From Sphingomonas metalli (lineage in GTDB: Bacteria; Pseudomonadota; Alphaproteobacteria; Sphingomonadales; Sphingomonadaceae): a stretch of DNA of 64,000 bases. A program made the position numbers and the translations under genes. The DNA is taken from NCBI RefSeq assembly GCF_014641735.1, contig NZ_BMIH01000001.1, forward strand, positions 831,001 through 895,000, given 5' to 3'. Shown in pieces: positions 24,785-31,984 of this stretch. Below the pieces are notes generated by a model, which was given only the letters and a program-made list of their open reading frames with translations, was not told where the DNA came from and did not search any database. Within the stretch, counting starts at the first letter, position 1. Each line of letters opens with the position of its first letter.

Positions 24785-24849
24785 CCGAAGTCGGTGTTAT
24801 CCGGTCATTTTTGCCTCCTCGGCGAGAGGACCGGATAGCCCGACTTCGG
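24785..24849. repeat. Inverted repeat at the tRNA-prophage junction
   Basis: CCGAAGTCGG (24785-24794) plus TATCCGG (24798-24804) are reverse complements of CCGGATA (24831-24837) plus CCGACTTCGG (24840-24849). The element begins at the first base after the tRNA CCA and runs into the 3' end of the integrase gene. It may be an integrase arm/core-type binding site or a transcript-ending hairpin. It has no T tract. Confidence 0.65.
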
Positions 24850-26134
24850 CGCTTCTTCGGCGCAAAGCGCCCGGCGCCTTGGCGTCGACCTCACCCAGAA
24901 TATCGTTGAGAGCATTCGCGACCGTCGCGAATCGGCCGATGGCGTAGACCTCGGTCGACCCGGTCACATCGTGACCCATAAAGCCTTCGAGATCCCACTT
25001 CGCCACACCGCGATTGCGCAGAAGCGTCGCGAGGCTGTGCCGCAGAAGATAAGGCTTCCACTCCCTCCCCTTGGGCAGCTTCAGCTCGGTCAGCATGGTC
25101 GACCATGCGCGATCGACGTCCTGGACGCCTCGCCCGAAGTAATTGACCAGGAAGCCGGCGCCGGCCCGCTTGTCCTTGTCGAGCCTCTCATAGGCGGCCA
25201 GCTCCGCCTTCAGCCAGTTCGCCAGCACCGGCACGACCGGAATCACCGGACGATATTTGTTCGTCTGGGCGCGCCCGAACGGGTTGAGGTCCAGCGTGGG
25301 CGATCCGGGAAACCACTGCTCGCGGTGCGGGGCGACGCTGATGTCGACCACGCTATCCGGCCGCGCGACGGTGCAGAGCGACGCAACGATGAAGGCATGC
25401 AGCGACACGCGCTTCTTGTCGGTCTCGGCTGCGTAGGCGAGCATGTCGGCGAGGACCGGCACATCGACGCGTACCCGCCGCGGCCGCGAGACCTGCTTGC
25501 GCGGGAGCGGCTTGTAGATCGGCCGGCGCTCCGATCGCGGTGGATCCGCATCGGCGGCGTGATTGAGAGCAGCCGCGACCTGCAGCACGGATTCCTCAGT
25601 AGTGGCGGCCGACCGCGGGCGCGACGCCGTGACTTCGCCAGCCTTGTTCCGCCATGTGACCGGCTGATCCTTCGACCAGGCGCGGAAGGCGGTGATGAAC
25701 GGCATGCCGCATGCAACCGCGCAGCTCGTCTCGAGGCCGAACGACCCGCCGCGCCCCTCCTCCGCCTCAATGAAGTCGAGGACGTGCTTCAGGCGCGCCT
25801 GGATGCTGTCGGCCGAGTCCTTCAGGTCGCCATGTTCCAGGCGATAATCGGCGATCGCGTCGGTCAGCAGATACGCCTCCGCCGAGGCGAGCGGCTGCCC
25901 GCACGCATAGCAATAGGCAGGCGCCTCACTGGCATCGCCTAGGTACCGACGGTCGAGCGCGAGGATGGCTTGGTCGACATCCTCCGTGCCCGTTGATGCG
26001 CTTGCTTCACGTCGCGCAACGGGATCGTACCAGAAGACGTACCAGCGGGGCGACCGCTCCCCGCCGTCGGCGCGTCGGAGCTTGTCGAGCCAGTATTTCC
26101 CCCGTCGATAGACCGGCGCCGCATTGCCCTGCAC
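24797..26134 (-). CDS. int: Tyrosine-type site-specific integrase
   Basis: A 445-aa recombinase from a GTG with AGGGAG nine nt upstream. N-terminal NAAPVYRRGKYWLDKLR and SASTGTEDVDQA resemble the DNA arm-binding domain of phage integrases. A CYAC pair (75-78) is unusual. Catalytic residues are R258 (VARPDSV), R365 in PYLLRHS, H388 (MGHDV) and the nucleophile Y397 (STEVYAIG). The first residue of the HxxR box is Tyr362 instead of His. It is last in the leftward operon and abuts tRNA-Val. Confidence 0.92.
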   Translation of the reverse strand: MQGNAAPVYRRGKYWLDKLRRADGGERSPRWYVFWYDPVARREASASTGTEDVDQAILALDRRYLGDASEAPAYCYACGQPLASAEAYLLTDAIADYRLEHGDLKDSADSIQARLKHVLDFIEAEEGRGGSFGLETSCAVACGMPFITAFRAWSKDQPVTWRNKAGEVTASRPRSAATTEESVLQVAAALNHAADADPPRSERRPIYKPLPRKQVSRPRRVRVDVPVLADMLAYAAETDKKRVSLHAFIVASLCTVARPDSVVDISVAPHREQWFPGSPTLDLNPFGRAQTNKYRPVIPVVPVLANWLKAELAAYERLDKDKRAGAGFLVNYFGRGVQDVDRAWSTMLTELKLPKGREWKPYLLRHSLATLLRNRGVAKWDLEGFMGHDVTGSTEVYAIGRFATVANALNDILGEVDAKAPGALRRRSAEVGLSGPLAEEAKMTG

Positions 26135-26298
26135 GTTGATTGCTCCCTGAGATATTTGGCCTTGGCGGCGGTCAGTATTTCCATGAGCCCGAGGCTGACG
26201 AGCATCTCGAGATCCGCGGCGGTCAGATCCACGCCTCGGCCGACTTCGGCCGCGCGGCTGACTCGCTTGTCCAAATGGACGATCGAAGGGGCGTTCAT
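25939..26298 (-). CDS. Small protein overlapping the integrase start (excisionase position)
   Basis: ATG at 26298 overlaps the upstream gene by 4 nt. The first 50 or so residues (RVSRAAEVGRGVDLTAADLE, then MLVSLGLMEILTAA) look genuinely coding and helical. The rest runs out of frame over the first 196 nt of int and has shadow composition, so the natural end may be earlier through frameshifting, or the overlap may be real. Position just before int is that of a recombination directionality factor. No HTH is evident. Confidence 0.45.
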   Translation of the reverse strand: MNAPSIVHLDKRVSRAAEVGRGVDLTAADLEMLVSLGLMEILTAAKAKYLREQSTCRAMRRRSIDGGNTGSTSSDAPTAGSGRPAGTSSGTIPLRDVKQAHQRARRMSTKPSSRSTVGT

Positions 26299-26504
26299 GC
26301 CTGCTCCTCTCGAGCTATATTGTCGGTGGAATCTGCGGACCGCGGAGGTGAGCAGACGTCGCAACGGCGGGTGCAAAGGTCGCAGCCCTCGTCTGGATAC
26401 AGGCACGCGTATTCTGAGAAGCACGACGACACGGAACCCTCGCCGCCGCAGTTCCAGCAATCATCTTGCTCTTCATAGTCCCAATAGGGATCGGGATCGT
26501 CAGC
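26295..26504 (-). CDS. Small Cys-rich protein
   Basis: A 69-aa acidic protein from a GTG that overlaps the upstream stop. It has several cysteine pairs (CWNCGGEG, then CDLCTRRCDVC), suggesting a zinc-ribbon-like fold. It ends with a 4-nt overlap to the next gene. The longer in-frame extension upstream is antisense-like composition and rejected. Function unknown; such proteins are frequent in early regions of phages. Confidence 0.6.
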   Translation of the reverse strand, partial: ADDPDPYWDYEEQDDCWNCGGEGSVSSCFSEYACLYPDEGCDLCTRRCDVCSPPRSADSTDNIAREEQA

Positions 26505-26763
26505 CACGGGCGGCCTCCGAATTGCGGGAAGAGTGCCACGCAAAGAAGGCTGCTTTGTGCTCTCGGCACAGATCCTTGCCGGTCGCTGGCGAGAAGGCGC
26601 AGGCATGGCAGATCGGCGCGTCGCAGGTGCCGCTTGTCTTTCCGGGCACCTTCCAGTCGCAGAGCAGGAAGGCGTCGCGGCCGCACTTGCAGCGCTGGCG
26701 CTTGTGCGAGGAGCAGACGATCGCCCGCCCGCCGCCCGGCATGGTGACCGTTTCGCAGACCAT
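26500..26763 (-). CDS. Small zinc-binding-type protein
   Basis: An 87-aa protein with clustered Cys/His: VCSSHKRQRCKCG, LLCDWKV, CDAPICHACAF and DLCREHKAAF. The four Cys/His groups suggest two zinc sites. It is coupled by a 1-nt overlap (ATGA) to the gene before it and by an overlap with the one after. I recognise no named family. Confidence 0.7.
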   Translation of the reverse strand: MVCETVTMPGGGRAIVCSSHKRQRCKCGRDAFLLCDWKVPGKTSGTCDAPICHACAFSPATGKDLCREHKAAFFAWHSSRNSEAARG

Positions 26764-27095
26764 CAGCTTTCCTCGAGCATGGCGTCGATCGCCTGCAGCT
26801 GGCGGATGAAGGCGCGCAGGCCGGCGCGATCGAGGGCGGCAACGAAGCCCTCCTCCTCGAATTCGCGCTTGTCCTGATCGGTGCGGTCAGCGCTCCCGAG
26901 CAGCTGCAAGACGATGCGATCGGGCTGGTCGAGCGGCAGCCAGGCAGAGCGCAGGCCCTCATGCAGGTGCCAGATGGACGATCCATCCTCGTCAGGGATG
27001 TGCAGCCCGCCGCGTTCGTCCAGGACCGCCACGTCGGCGAGCTGCGGCGGAAGATCCGCGTTCGTGCTTTCGAGGATCAATGCGGCGTCTGTCAT
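26763..27095 (-). CDS. Unknown prophage protein (110 aa)
   Basis: Begins MTDAALILESTNADLPPQLA and is acidic, with a C-terminal helical region rich in Glu, Leu and Arg. It has no signal peptide or membrane segment and no domain I recognise. Its ATG overlaps the methyltransferase stop by 4 nt, so it belongs to the same leftward operon. Confidence 0.65.
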   Translation of the reverse strand: MTDAALILESTNADLPPQLADVAVLDERGGLHIPDEDGSSIWHLHEGLRSAWLPLDQPDRIVLQLLGSADRTDQDKREFEEEGFVAALDRAGLRAFIRQLQAIDAMLEES

Positions 27096-27802
27096 GCGAC
27101 CTGCTCCAGCTGGTCGACGGCGCGCGCCTTGGTAACCGCATCGGTGATCCGCCGGACGGCCGTCTGGAAATAGTCGGGATTGCGCTCGATCCCGGTGAAG
27201 CGCTTGCCCGCGCGGATCGCGGCGACGCCCGTTGAGCCCGTCCCCATGAAGGGATCGCACACGCTGTCGCCGGCGACGTTCGCGAGGATCTTCGCCATCA
27301 GCGCGTCGGGCTTCGTCGTCGGATGGTCGAAGCGCGCGGAACCGCGCGGCGAGGTGATGCGGCTGACCCGAAACAGGTCGCATATAGCGCCGGCCGGGTG
27401 ATAGCCGCGATTCCACGCGTGGACGTAAAATTCGACGTCCGGCCGGTAGTGCTTGTTCGCAATCGGCTGCGGATTTGTCTTCTGCCAGACGCACAGCGCG
27501 TGGCGATGAAACTGCCCCTGCGCGAGCGACAGCAGCTCGGCGAGCTGGTCATTGTGCGCGAATACGATGGCCGCGCCGCAGAGCAGCGGGTTGACGATCG
27601 CCATGTCGAAGCCGCTGTGCAGCTCCTCGTCCATGATGCGATCCATCATCGGCCGCCGGGCACGATATCGGCCGGCGCCCGTCGCGCGAATGAGGTAGGG
27701 CGGATCCATCACGTCGGCGTCGTGGAAGCCTAGCGCCGGGCGGATTACGTAGGCGTCCCCCATGTAAAGGGTTGCCGCGCCGATGCGGACGGTCGCGATC
27801 AT
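27092..27802 (-). CDS. DNA (adenine/cytosine-N4) methyltransferase
   Basis: A 236-aa enzyme with DPPY at 33-36 (motif IV, amino-methyltransferases) and the SAM-binding CDPFMGTGSTGVAAI at 182-196 (motif I). With motif IV before motif I it follows the beta-class order. HPTTKPDALMAKIL precedes motif I as usual. No restriction endonuclease gene is adjacent, so it is an orphan prophage methyltransferase, likely protecting phage DNA or affecting regulation. Target sequence unknown. Confidence 0.9.
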   Translation of the reverse strand: MIATVRIGAATLYMGDAYVIRPALGFHDADVMDPPYLIRATGAGRYRARRPMMDRIMDEELHSGFDMAIVNPLLCGAAIVFAHNDQLAELLSLAQGQFHRHALCVWQKTNPQPIANKHYRPDVEFYVHAWNRGYHPAGAICDLFRVSRITSPRGSARFDHPTTKPDALMAKILANVAGDSVCDPFMGTGSTGVAAIRAGKRFTGIERNPDYFQTAVRRITDAVTKARAVDQLEQVA

Positions 27803-28296
27803 GCGGACACCATCGACGCCGGCCAGGCGAGCTTGAGCGAACCGATAACCCCCCGGCCGGGGTTGATAGTCAGACCGAAGTCGTCGGCCACTGCAGGGCC
27901 ACCGATGATTGCCGACAGAACGCTATAGCCGCCCGGCATCCGCTCGAGGTCCGCGCCCCGCTCCCGGAGATGCGGGCAAACGGTCAAAGCATAGTCTGCG
28001 CAGGCCCGATGGACCGGCGCCTCGGTGCTCATGAACCAGCCCTCTTGCATGCGGCCGAGCTTGAACCACCAGCGATCGTTCGCCGGCGCCCGCTCTCCGC
28101 AAACGGTGCACCGCATCTCCGCAATCGACCGACGCTGGCGAACCATGTGGGGGCGCGCGAAAATGGGCTTGCCCTGCCCCGGCTGATGGGGGCTCCACAG
28201 CGCCAGCTTGCCGCCAACCCAGCGACAAGGCCGAACCTCATAACGGGCTTCGGCCGACCATGCGGCATTCCAAGGAACGCGGGGAAGCGTGGTCAT
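27799..28296 (-). CDS. Unknown prophage protein with a CxxC pair
   Basis: 165 aa from ATG 28296, preferred because GGAGG lies 8 nt upstream; an ATG five codons earlier contains that ribosome site. The middle has MRCTVCGERAPANDRWWFKL and later CPHLRERGADLE, which suggests a single zinc knuckle. It overlaps both flanking genes by 1-4 nt. No family recognised. Confidence 0.65.
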   Translation of the reverse strand: MTTLPRVPWNAAWSAEARYEVRPCRWVGGKLALWSPHQPGQGKPIFARPHMVRQRRSIAEMRCTVCGERAPANDRWWFKLGRMQEGWFMSTEAPVHRACADYALTVCPHLRERGADLERMPGGYSVLSAIIGGPAVADDFGLTINPGRGVIGSLKLAWPASMVSA

Positions 28297-28409
28297 CAGA
28301 GCTGCCTCCATACGAAGTCGACAAGCAGCGCCGCGCCGGTGATGCCAATCGCCTGCACCAGGTTGCGGATGAACCGCGTGGCTGACGCGGCGCGGACCGG
28401 GCGGATCAT
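28296..28409 (-). CDS. Tiny membrane protein (37 aa)
   Basis: ATG at 28409 overlaps the upstream stop by 4 nt and its stop overlaps the next start, which argues that it is translated. The sequence has an Arg-rich start and one membrane helix (LVQAIGITGAALLVDFVW). Longer frame upstream is a shadow of the preceding gene. A single-span inner-membrane peptide; function unknown. Confidence 0.55.
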   Translation of the reverse strand: MIRPVRAASATRFIRNLVQAIGITGAALLVDFVWRQL

Positions 28410-28768
28410 GACCGCGTCCCCCATTCGGCCTTGATGCAGACGCCCTGCGCCATGCGCCGGCGGTGCGCCTCGGGAAGCTGCTCGAGCACTTCTCGGATGC
28501 CAGCGTCTTGCTGGTCCGCGGGCAGAAGAGAGATGCCGTAGCTCGCCAAGCGGACGGCGAGCTCGATTGGGAAGGCTGTCCCGAACGGCATCGCGTCGGT
28601 GGTGACGGCCTGCATGCAGGTCGACAGAACGCCTTGCGCGACGAGAGCCTTCTGCCGGTCGGTCGGCTCCTGCGATATGTGCGCCTCGCCGTTGCGACGA
28701 ATGCGCATGCACTCGGCGTACAACGCGTCGATCAGCCGGCTCTTCGTGCGATGGGGCTCGCTGTTCAT
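28406..28768 (-). CDS. Unknown prophage protein (120 aa)
   Basis: Starts [20 protein letters not shown] and is soluble, with IELAVRLASYGISLLPADQQ in the middle. No motif recognised. It is linked by an ATGA overlap to the GapR-like gene before it and another to the tiny membrane gene after it. Confidence 0.65.
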   Translation of the reverse strand: MNSEPHRTKSRLIDALYAECMRIRRNGEAHISQEPTDRQKALVAQGVLSTCMQAVTTDAMPFGTAFPIELAVRLASYGISLLPADQQDAGIREVLEQLPEAHRRRMAQGVCIKAEWGTRS

Positions 28769-29040
28769 CAGAGCATCCCCAGCGCGTTCATGTAGGTCTC
28801 GAGGATGGCCTCCTCTTCCTGGTACTCCTCGCGCTTCTTCTTGCGGATCGCGATGATCGTCCGAATGGCCTTCGGGTCGTATCCGCGGCCCTTGGCCTCG
28901 GCGAACACGTCCTTGATGTCGTCCTGGATGCCCTTCTTCTCTTCCTCGAGGCGCTCGGCGCGCTCGATCAGGAGGCGCAGCTCTTCCGCTGCGACCTGGC
29001 CGCCGCCCATCCCCTCGCCGCGCTCGTCGGCCGCGCTCAC
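28768..29040 (-). CDS. GapR-like (DUF2312) DNA-binding protein
   Basis: 90 aa from a GTG overlapping the upstream stop; an internal ATG at 29010 is an alternative. The core is GapR-like: [20 protein letters not shown], then [20 protein letters not shown] and [18 protein letters not shown]. GapR is an alphaproteobacterial nucleoid protein that clamps overtwisted DNA ahead of polymerases and stimulates gyrase/topoisomerase IV. A prophage copy may act on phage replication or transcription, or interfere with the host protein. Confidence 0.88.
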   Translation of the reverse strand: MSAADERGEGMGGGQVAAEELRLLIERAERLEEEKKGIQDDIKDVFAEAKGRGYDPKAIRTIIAIRKKKREEYQEEEAILETYMNALGML

Positions 29041-29249
29041 GACGCGGCCTCCGCCAGCGCGAGGAGCGCCGCGATCGTCGTCGCCGGCTTGGCGGCCAGC
29101 GCCAGCATCAGCGCGCCGGTCGCGCCGGTGAAAAAGGCGGCAGCGCCGAGGTCGGCCAGCCGGGTCGCGCCGGTGCGCGGCTCGCAGCGCGCGCAGTCGC
29201 AGGCGAGCGGATGGAGCGCCGAGATCGGCATGGGCTGCGCGCGCTTCAC
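29037..29249 (-). CDS. Small membrane protein
   Basis: 70 aa from a GTG overlapping the upstream gene by 4 nt. It has a short Cys-containing head (ACDCARCEP) and a hydrophobic second half ([19 protein letters not shown], then [14 protein letters not shown]), so one or two membrane helices. Function unknown. Confidence 0.55.
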   Translation of the reverse strand: MKRAQPMPISALHPLACDCARCEPRTGATRLADLGAAAFFTGATGALMLALAAKPATTIAALLALAEAAS

Positions 29250-29680
29250 GCGGCACCGACCTGGGCGGCGACGCAACCCGTGCAGGTGTGGGGGGCGGTC
29301 CAGCTCACCAGCACGTGCTCGGCACCGCGCTGGGTATCCCAATAGCTGGAGCCGCAGCCGCGGCAGACCGCCGGGTGCTGCTCGGGCGGCAGGTCGGCGA
29401 GTTGGCGGTAGACCGAGGGATCGAGAGGATAGGCGCTGGCCAGCCGCAGAATGGGCTTGTTGTGGAGGGCGCGATAGCCGCGGGTCTCGAGCAGCTCCGC
29501 CAAGCGCGCCGCTTCGGAACGGGTCGCGAGCTTCGGCGACATGCGGCGCGCGACCTCGTCGATCGACAGGCCCGCCGCCTCCCGGCGGAGGCGGAGATAT
29601 TCCCATGGCTTCATGGGAGGCATCATGGGCGGCGGGGCCGGCGTGGCGCTGGCGAAGCTGGCAGCAGAGGCGTGGAACAT
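29246..29680 (-). CDS. HTH-type regulator-like protein with zinc knuckle
   Basis: 144 aa; ATG has GGAAGGA seven nt upstream. Residues about 25-48 ([20 protein letters not shown]) look like the first helices of an XRE-type HTH. The C-terminal part has CRGCGSSYW and CTGC, a Cys4 knuckle. It begins the overlapped leftward gene train. A regulatory role is inferred from the fold and position. Confidence 0.6.
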   Translation of the reverse strand: MFHASAASFASATPAPPPMMPPMKPWEYLRLRREAAGLSIDEVARRMSPKLATRSEAARLAELLETRGYRALHNKPILRLASAYPLDPSVYRQLADLPPEQHPAVCRGCGSSYWDTQRGAEHVLVSWTAPHTCTGCVAAQVGAA

Positions 29681-29770
29681 GGTGCGATCCTTCCGGGCAA
29701 GCCGGTGGCGTCACCGGAAGCAGGACCGCCGGAACGCCGCGTGTTGATGGTGCTGAGCGAGGCCCGCGCG

Positions 29771-30259
29771 TCAGCTGGTGTCGGGCGCGGTTGCCGTGCC
29801 CGCCCCGCGATCGAGATACGCGCGCAGGCAAGCCATGGTGGAGGTCGCCTCGCGATGGACATCCTCGGTCTGGCGTAGCGCCTCTTCGACCCGCTTGCGG
29901 TCACCTGTCACCAGCGCCGCCTCGAGCAGCGCGGTGACGGCCTCGCCGTTCTCACGCGCAAGCGCGGCGCCGCGCCGGCCGATCTCGGCCGCATCGGCGA
30001 AACGCTCCGCGCGCGACGTCGCCAGCCGGCGGCCCAGCGCCTCATAGAGCGGAAAGCCCAGCCCGAATTTCGCATGGTGCGCGAGGTCGAGCTGCTCGAG
30101 GTCACGAACGGACAGCTGCTCGCGCTTGTCGGGATCGGTCGTCGCCTGCAGATAGGCCGCCGACCGGCCGAGCAGCGCGGCCGCTTCCTTGATCTTCAGT
30201 TGACCGAGGACGGTCATCAACGTGTCCTCGATTGTGGCGGGCTCCCGGACCTTGGTCAT
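29771..30259 (-). CDS. CII-like putative early regulator
   Basis: 162 aa. Residues about 20-55 (QLKIKEAAALLGRSAAYLQ and SVRDLEQLDLAHH) resemble the helix-turn-helix of phage CII-type activators; the rest is helical with Ala and Glu. It follows the Cro-like gene on the same strand with a hairpin between them, as in lambdoid cro-nutR-tR1-cII order. No direct proof of DNA binding. Confidence 0.55.
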   Translation of the reverse strand: MTKVREPATIEDTLMTVLGQLKIKEAAALLGRSAAYLQATTDPDKREQLSVRDLEQLDLAHHAKFGLGFPLYEALGRRLATSRAERFADAAEIGRRGAALARENGEAVTALLEAALVTGDRKRVEEALRQTEDVHREATSTMACLRAYLDRGAGTATAPDTS

Positions 30260-30276
30260 GCCGCTGCCCCGAAAGG

Positions 30277-30307
30277 GGGCGCCGATCGATGCAGACGACC
30301 GGCGCCC
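30277..30307 (-). terminator. Hairpin between the Cro-like and CII-like genes
   Basis: GGGCGCCG pairs with CGGCGCCC (30277-30284 with 30300-30307). Read on the minus strand it is followed by CCTTTCGG, so it could act as a conditional terminator like tR1. The rest of the 169-nt gap (30260-30428) holds nothing else that I recognise. Confidence 0.4.
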
Positions 30308-30428
30308 AGGGGGTCAACAAGGGAGTCCAGCAGACAGGGGGGGGCTTGCCGGGCGCGCGGGTTCGATTGCGCGTTCGGCAGGTTTCGACCGGTCTGCCAG
30401 CGGCCGAAGGGGGAAAGGGGTGCAGCGA

Positions 30429-30689
30429 TCACTGGGGCAGCTCCGCCGGTTCGGCGACTGTGCTTTCGCTTTCGAGGGGATAGAGGTCAGGCCGCAGAAC
30501 ATGACGGCTCACACCGGTTTCACGTTCGACATGCAGGACGTGTTCAGCGGGGAGGTGCTTACCTTCGCTTACCCAGCGCCAAACTGCTCTCTGAGTGACC
30601 TTCAAGAGCCGCGCCAAGGCCGACTGCGATCCTGCAATGCGGACCGCCTCCAACAAGGCTTCGTTTTGGGGTGACCGATTCACATCCAT
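30429..30689 (-). CDS. Cro-like repressor (YdaS-type)
   Basis: 86 aa with a compact HTH: EAVRIAGSQSALARLLKVTQ followed by RAVWRWVSEGKHLPAEHV, the Cro/YdaS pattern in which the protein senses Gln/Ser helix spacing. It is divergent from the CI-like gene, with two operators in the 86-bp gap. It should repress CI or its own early promoter to favour lytic growth. Confidence 0.82.
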   Translation of the reverse strand: MDVNRSPQNEALLEAVRIAGSQSALARLLKVTQRAVWRWVSEGKHLPAEHVLHVERETGVSRHVLRPDLYPLESESTVAEPAELPQ

Positions 30690-30698
30690 GTCGGCTTG

Positions 30699-30716
30699 CT
30701 AAACCCATTGGTTTAG
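30699..30716. promoter_or_regulatory. Operator 1 in the cro-cI intergenic region
   Basis: CTAAACC-CATT-GGTTTAG, a perfect dyad with 7-bp arms and a 4-bp centre, located 10 bp upstream of the Cro-like start. The same arms recur at 30747-30764, with centres 48 bp apart. A weaker CCAAAGTTTGG dyad lies between them at 30729-30739. Confidence 0.8.
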
Positions 30717-30746
30717 AGCCGTCAATACCCAAAGTTTGGTCGCGCG

Positions 30747-30764
30747 TTAAACCTGTGGGTTTAG
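30747..30764. promoter_or_regulatory. Operator 2 in the cro-cI intergenic region
   Basis: TTAAACC-TGTG-GGTTTAG, with 6-bp perfect inner arms identical in core to operator 1. It lies 12 bp upstream of the CI-like ATG, so repressor bound here could block CI transcription. Confidence 0.8.
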
Positions 30765-30775
30765 ACACCCAGCGT

Positions 30776-31432
30776 ATGGTTGATGCCGCTCGCCTTCGCC
30801 AGCTCATGAATGACCGCGGCTTGACACAGTCTGAGCTGGCGCGGCGTGTAGGCATATCGCAAACTTCGATCGCGAAGCTAGTAACGGGATCCGGATACGG
30901 CTCCAAGTTTCTCCACCGCATCGCCCAGGAGCTTGGGACATCACCAGGCTACTTGGAGGGGCTGACTGACGACCCGAAGGCGGACGCCATCCCGTTGCCT
31001 TCCGTCGAAGACGCAGCTGAGCAGCTCGACCTAGTCAGCGTTCAGCAGATCGACCTCGCTTATGGGCTCGGCGCAACTTTCGTCGACAATCACGTCAACG
31101 TAGACGTGATCAGGTTCCCACGCTTGTGGATGGAGGCCATCACCAGTTCTCCACCCGCGCTTCTCACCTGGGCCCGGGGCCGCGGCGATTCGATGGAGCC
31201 GACGATCCATGATGGAGACGTGGTGCTGATCGATCGATCGCAGCGCGTCGTCGTCGAACAGGACGCAGTTTGGGCGTACACGGTTGGCGATCTAGGAGCG
31301 ATCAAGCGGCTGCGTATCAAGGGCGATCGGGTCGTAATCCATTCCGATAATCAGTCCGTCCGGCCGGACGAAGAATCGATCGATCAGGTGAATATCGTTG
31401 GCCGGGTGATCTTCGTGGGTAAGCGGCTCTAG
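30776..31432 (+). CDS. CI-like phage repressor (HTH plus S24 peptidase-like domain)
   Basis: 218 aa from ATG 30776. The HTH is LTQSELARRVGISQTSIAKL (16-35). The C-terminal S24 domain has S139 in RGDSMEPTIHDGDVV and K177 in GAIKRLRI, the Ser-Lys dyad of LexA/CI self-cleaving repressors. The frame extends upstream through operator sequence, so the later ATG is used; it has no clear ribosome site and may be near-leaderless. It should maintain lysogeny and respond to RecA. The S24 fold is certain, the actual self-cleavage is inferred. Confidence 0.9.
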   Translation: MVDAARLRQLMNDRGLTQSELARRVGISQTSIAKLVTGSGYGSKFLHRIAQELGTSPGYLEGLTDDPKADAIPLPSVEDAAEQLDLVSVQQIDLAYGLGATFVDNHVNVDVIRFPRLWMEAITSSPPALLTWARGRGDSMEPTIHDGDVVLIDRSQRVVVEQDAVWAYTVGDLGAIKRLRIKGDRVVIHSDNQSVRPDEESIDQVNIVGRVIFVGKRL

Positions 31433-31518
31433 GTGTTCCAGATTGGGAAGCTCCCTCGCCGCGAGGCCCTCGAGTCGCTCTCTTGCCGACTCGCGAAATC
31501 TCGATTTATGTTCGCATA

Positions 31519-31938
31519 ATGTTCTACTCCCCCAGCCTCCGCCCGTCGTCGCCGTATGAGCTGAGCTTAGCCGTAGTGGGCCTCGACTATCTGAACAGCG
31601 ACAAGAGCCACCGCCGATTCGAAATGGCGCTCTGCGCCCACGGCGAGCCGGTGAAGCTCATCCGCGAGCCGAAGAACAAAGCTGACAAGCGGGCCATCGC
31701 TGTGTTCAGCGTGCGTGACATACAGCTCGGTTACCTGACAGCTGAGCGCGCCGCATTGCTCGCGCCATGGATGGACGCCGGCGTGGAGCACGAAGCGGCG
31801 TTCCAGGCTCCGGGTCGAACAGCGGCGATCATCCGCGCACGGTTCGGCGGGGGGCAGCTGTACGTGCCGCCTGAGCGTGATGACGTCGAACACGATTGGA
31901 GTGAGGTGGGCGGCGACTATTTCGATTGGGGGTGCTGA
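31519..31938 (+). CDS. Stand-alone HIRAN-domain protein
   Basis: 139 aa. ELSLAVVGLDYLNSDKSHRR begins the HIRAN fold, followed by GEPVKLIREPKNKADKRAIA and IQLGYLTAERAALLAPWMD. HIRAN domains bind 3'-OH DNA ends and usually occur fused to helicases or nucleases; here there is only the domain and an acidic tail. It is in the accessory segment just beyond the CI-like gene. DNA-end sensing or defence against other phages is a possibility, not shown. Confidence 0.85.
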   Translation: MFYSPSLRPSSPYELSLAVVGLDYLNSDKSHRRFEMALCAHGEPVKLIREPKNKADKRAIAVFSVRDIQLGYLTAERAALLAPWMDAGVEHEAAFQAPGRTAAIIRARFGGGQLYVPPERDDVEHDWSEVGGDYFDWGC

Positions 31939-31984
31939 GCCAATAAGGTGCAGTGCGATAGAGTGGTTGACAGGGGGAACAAAG

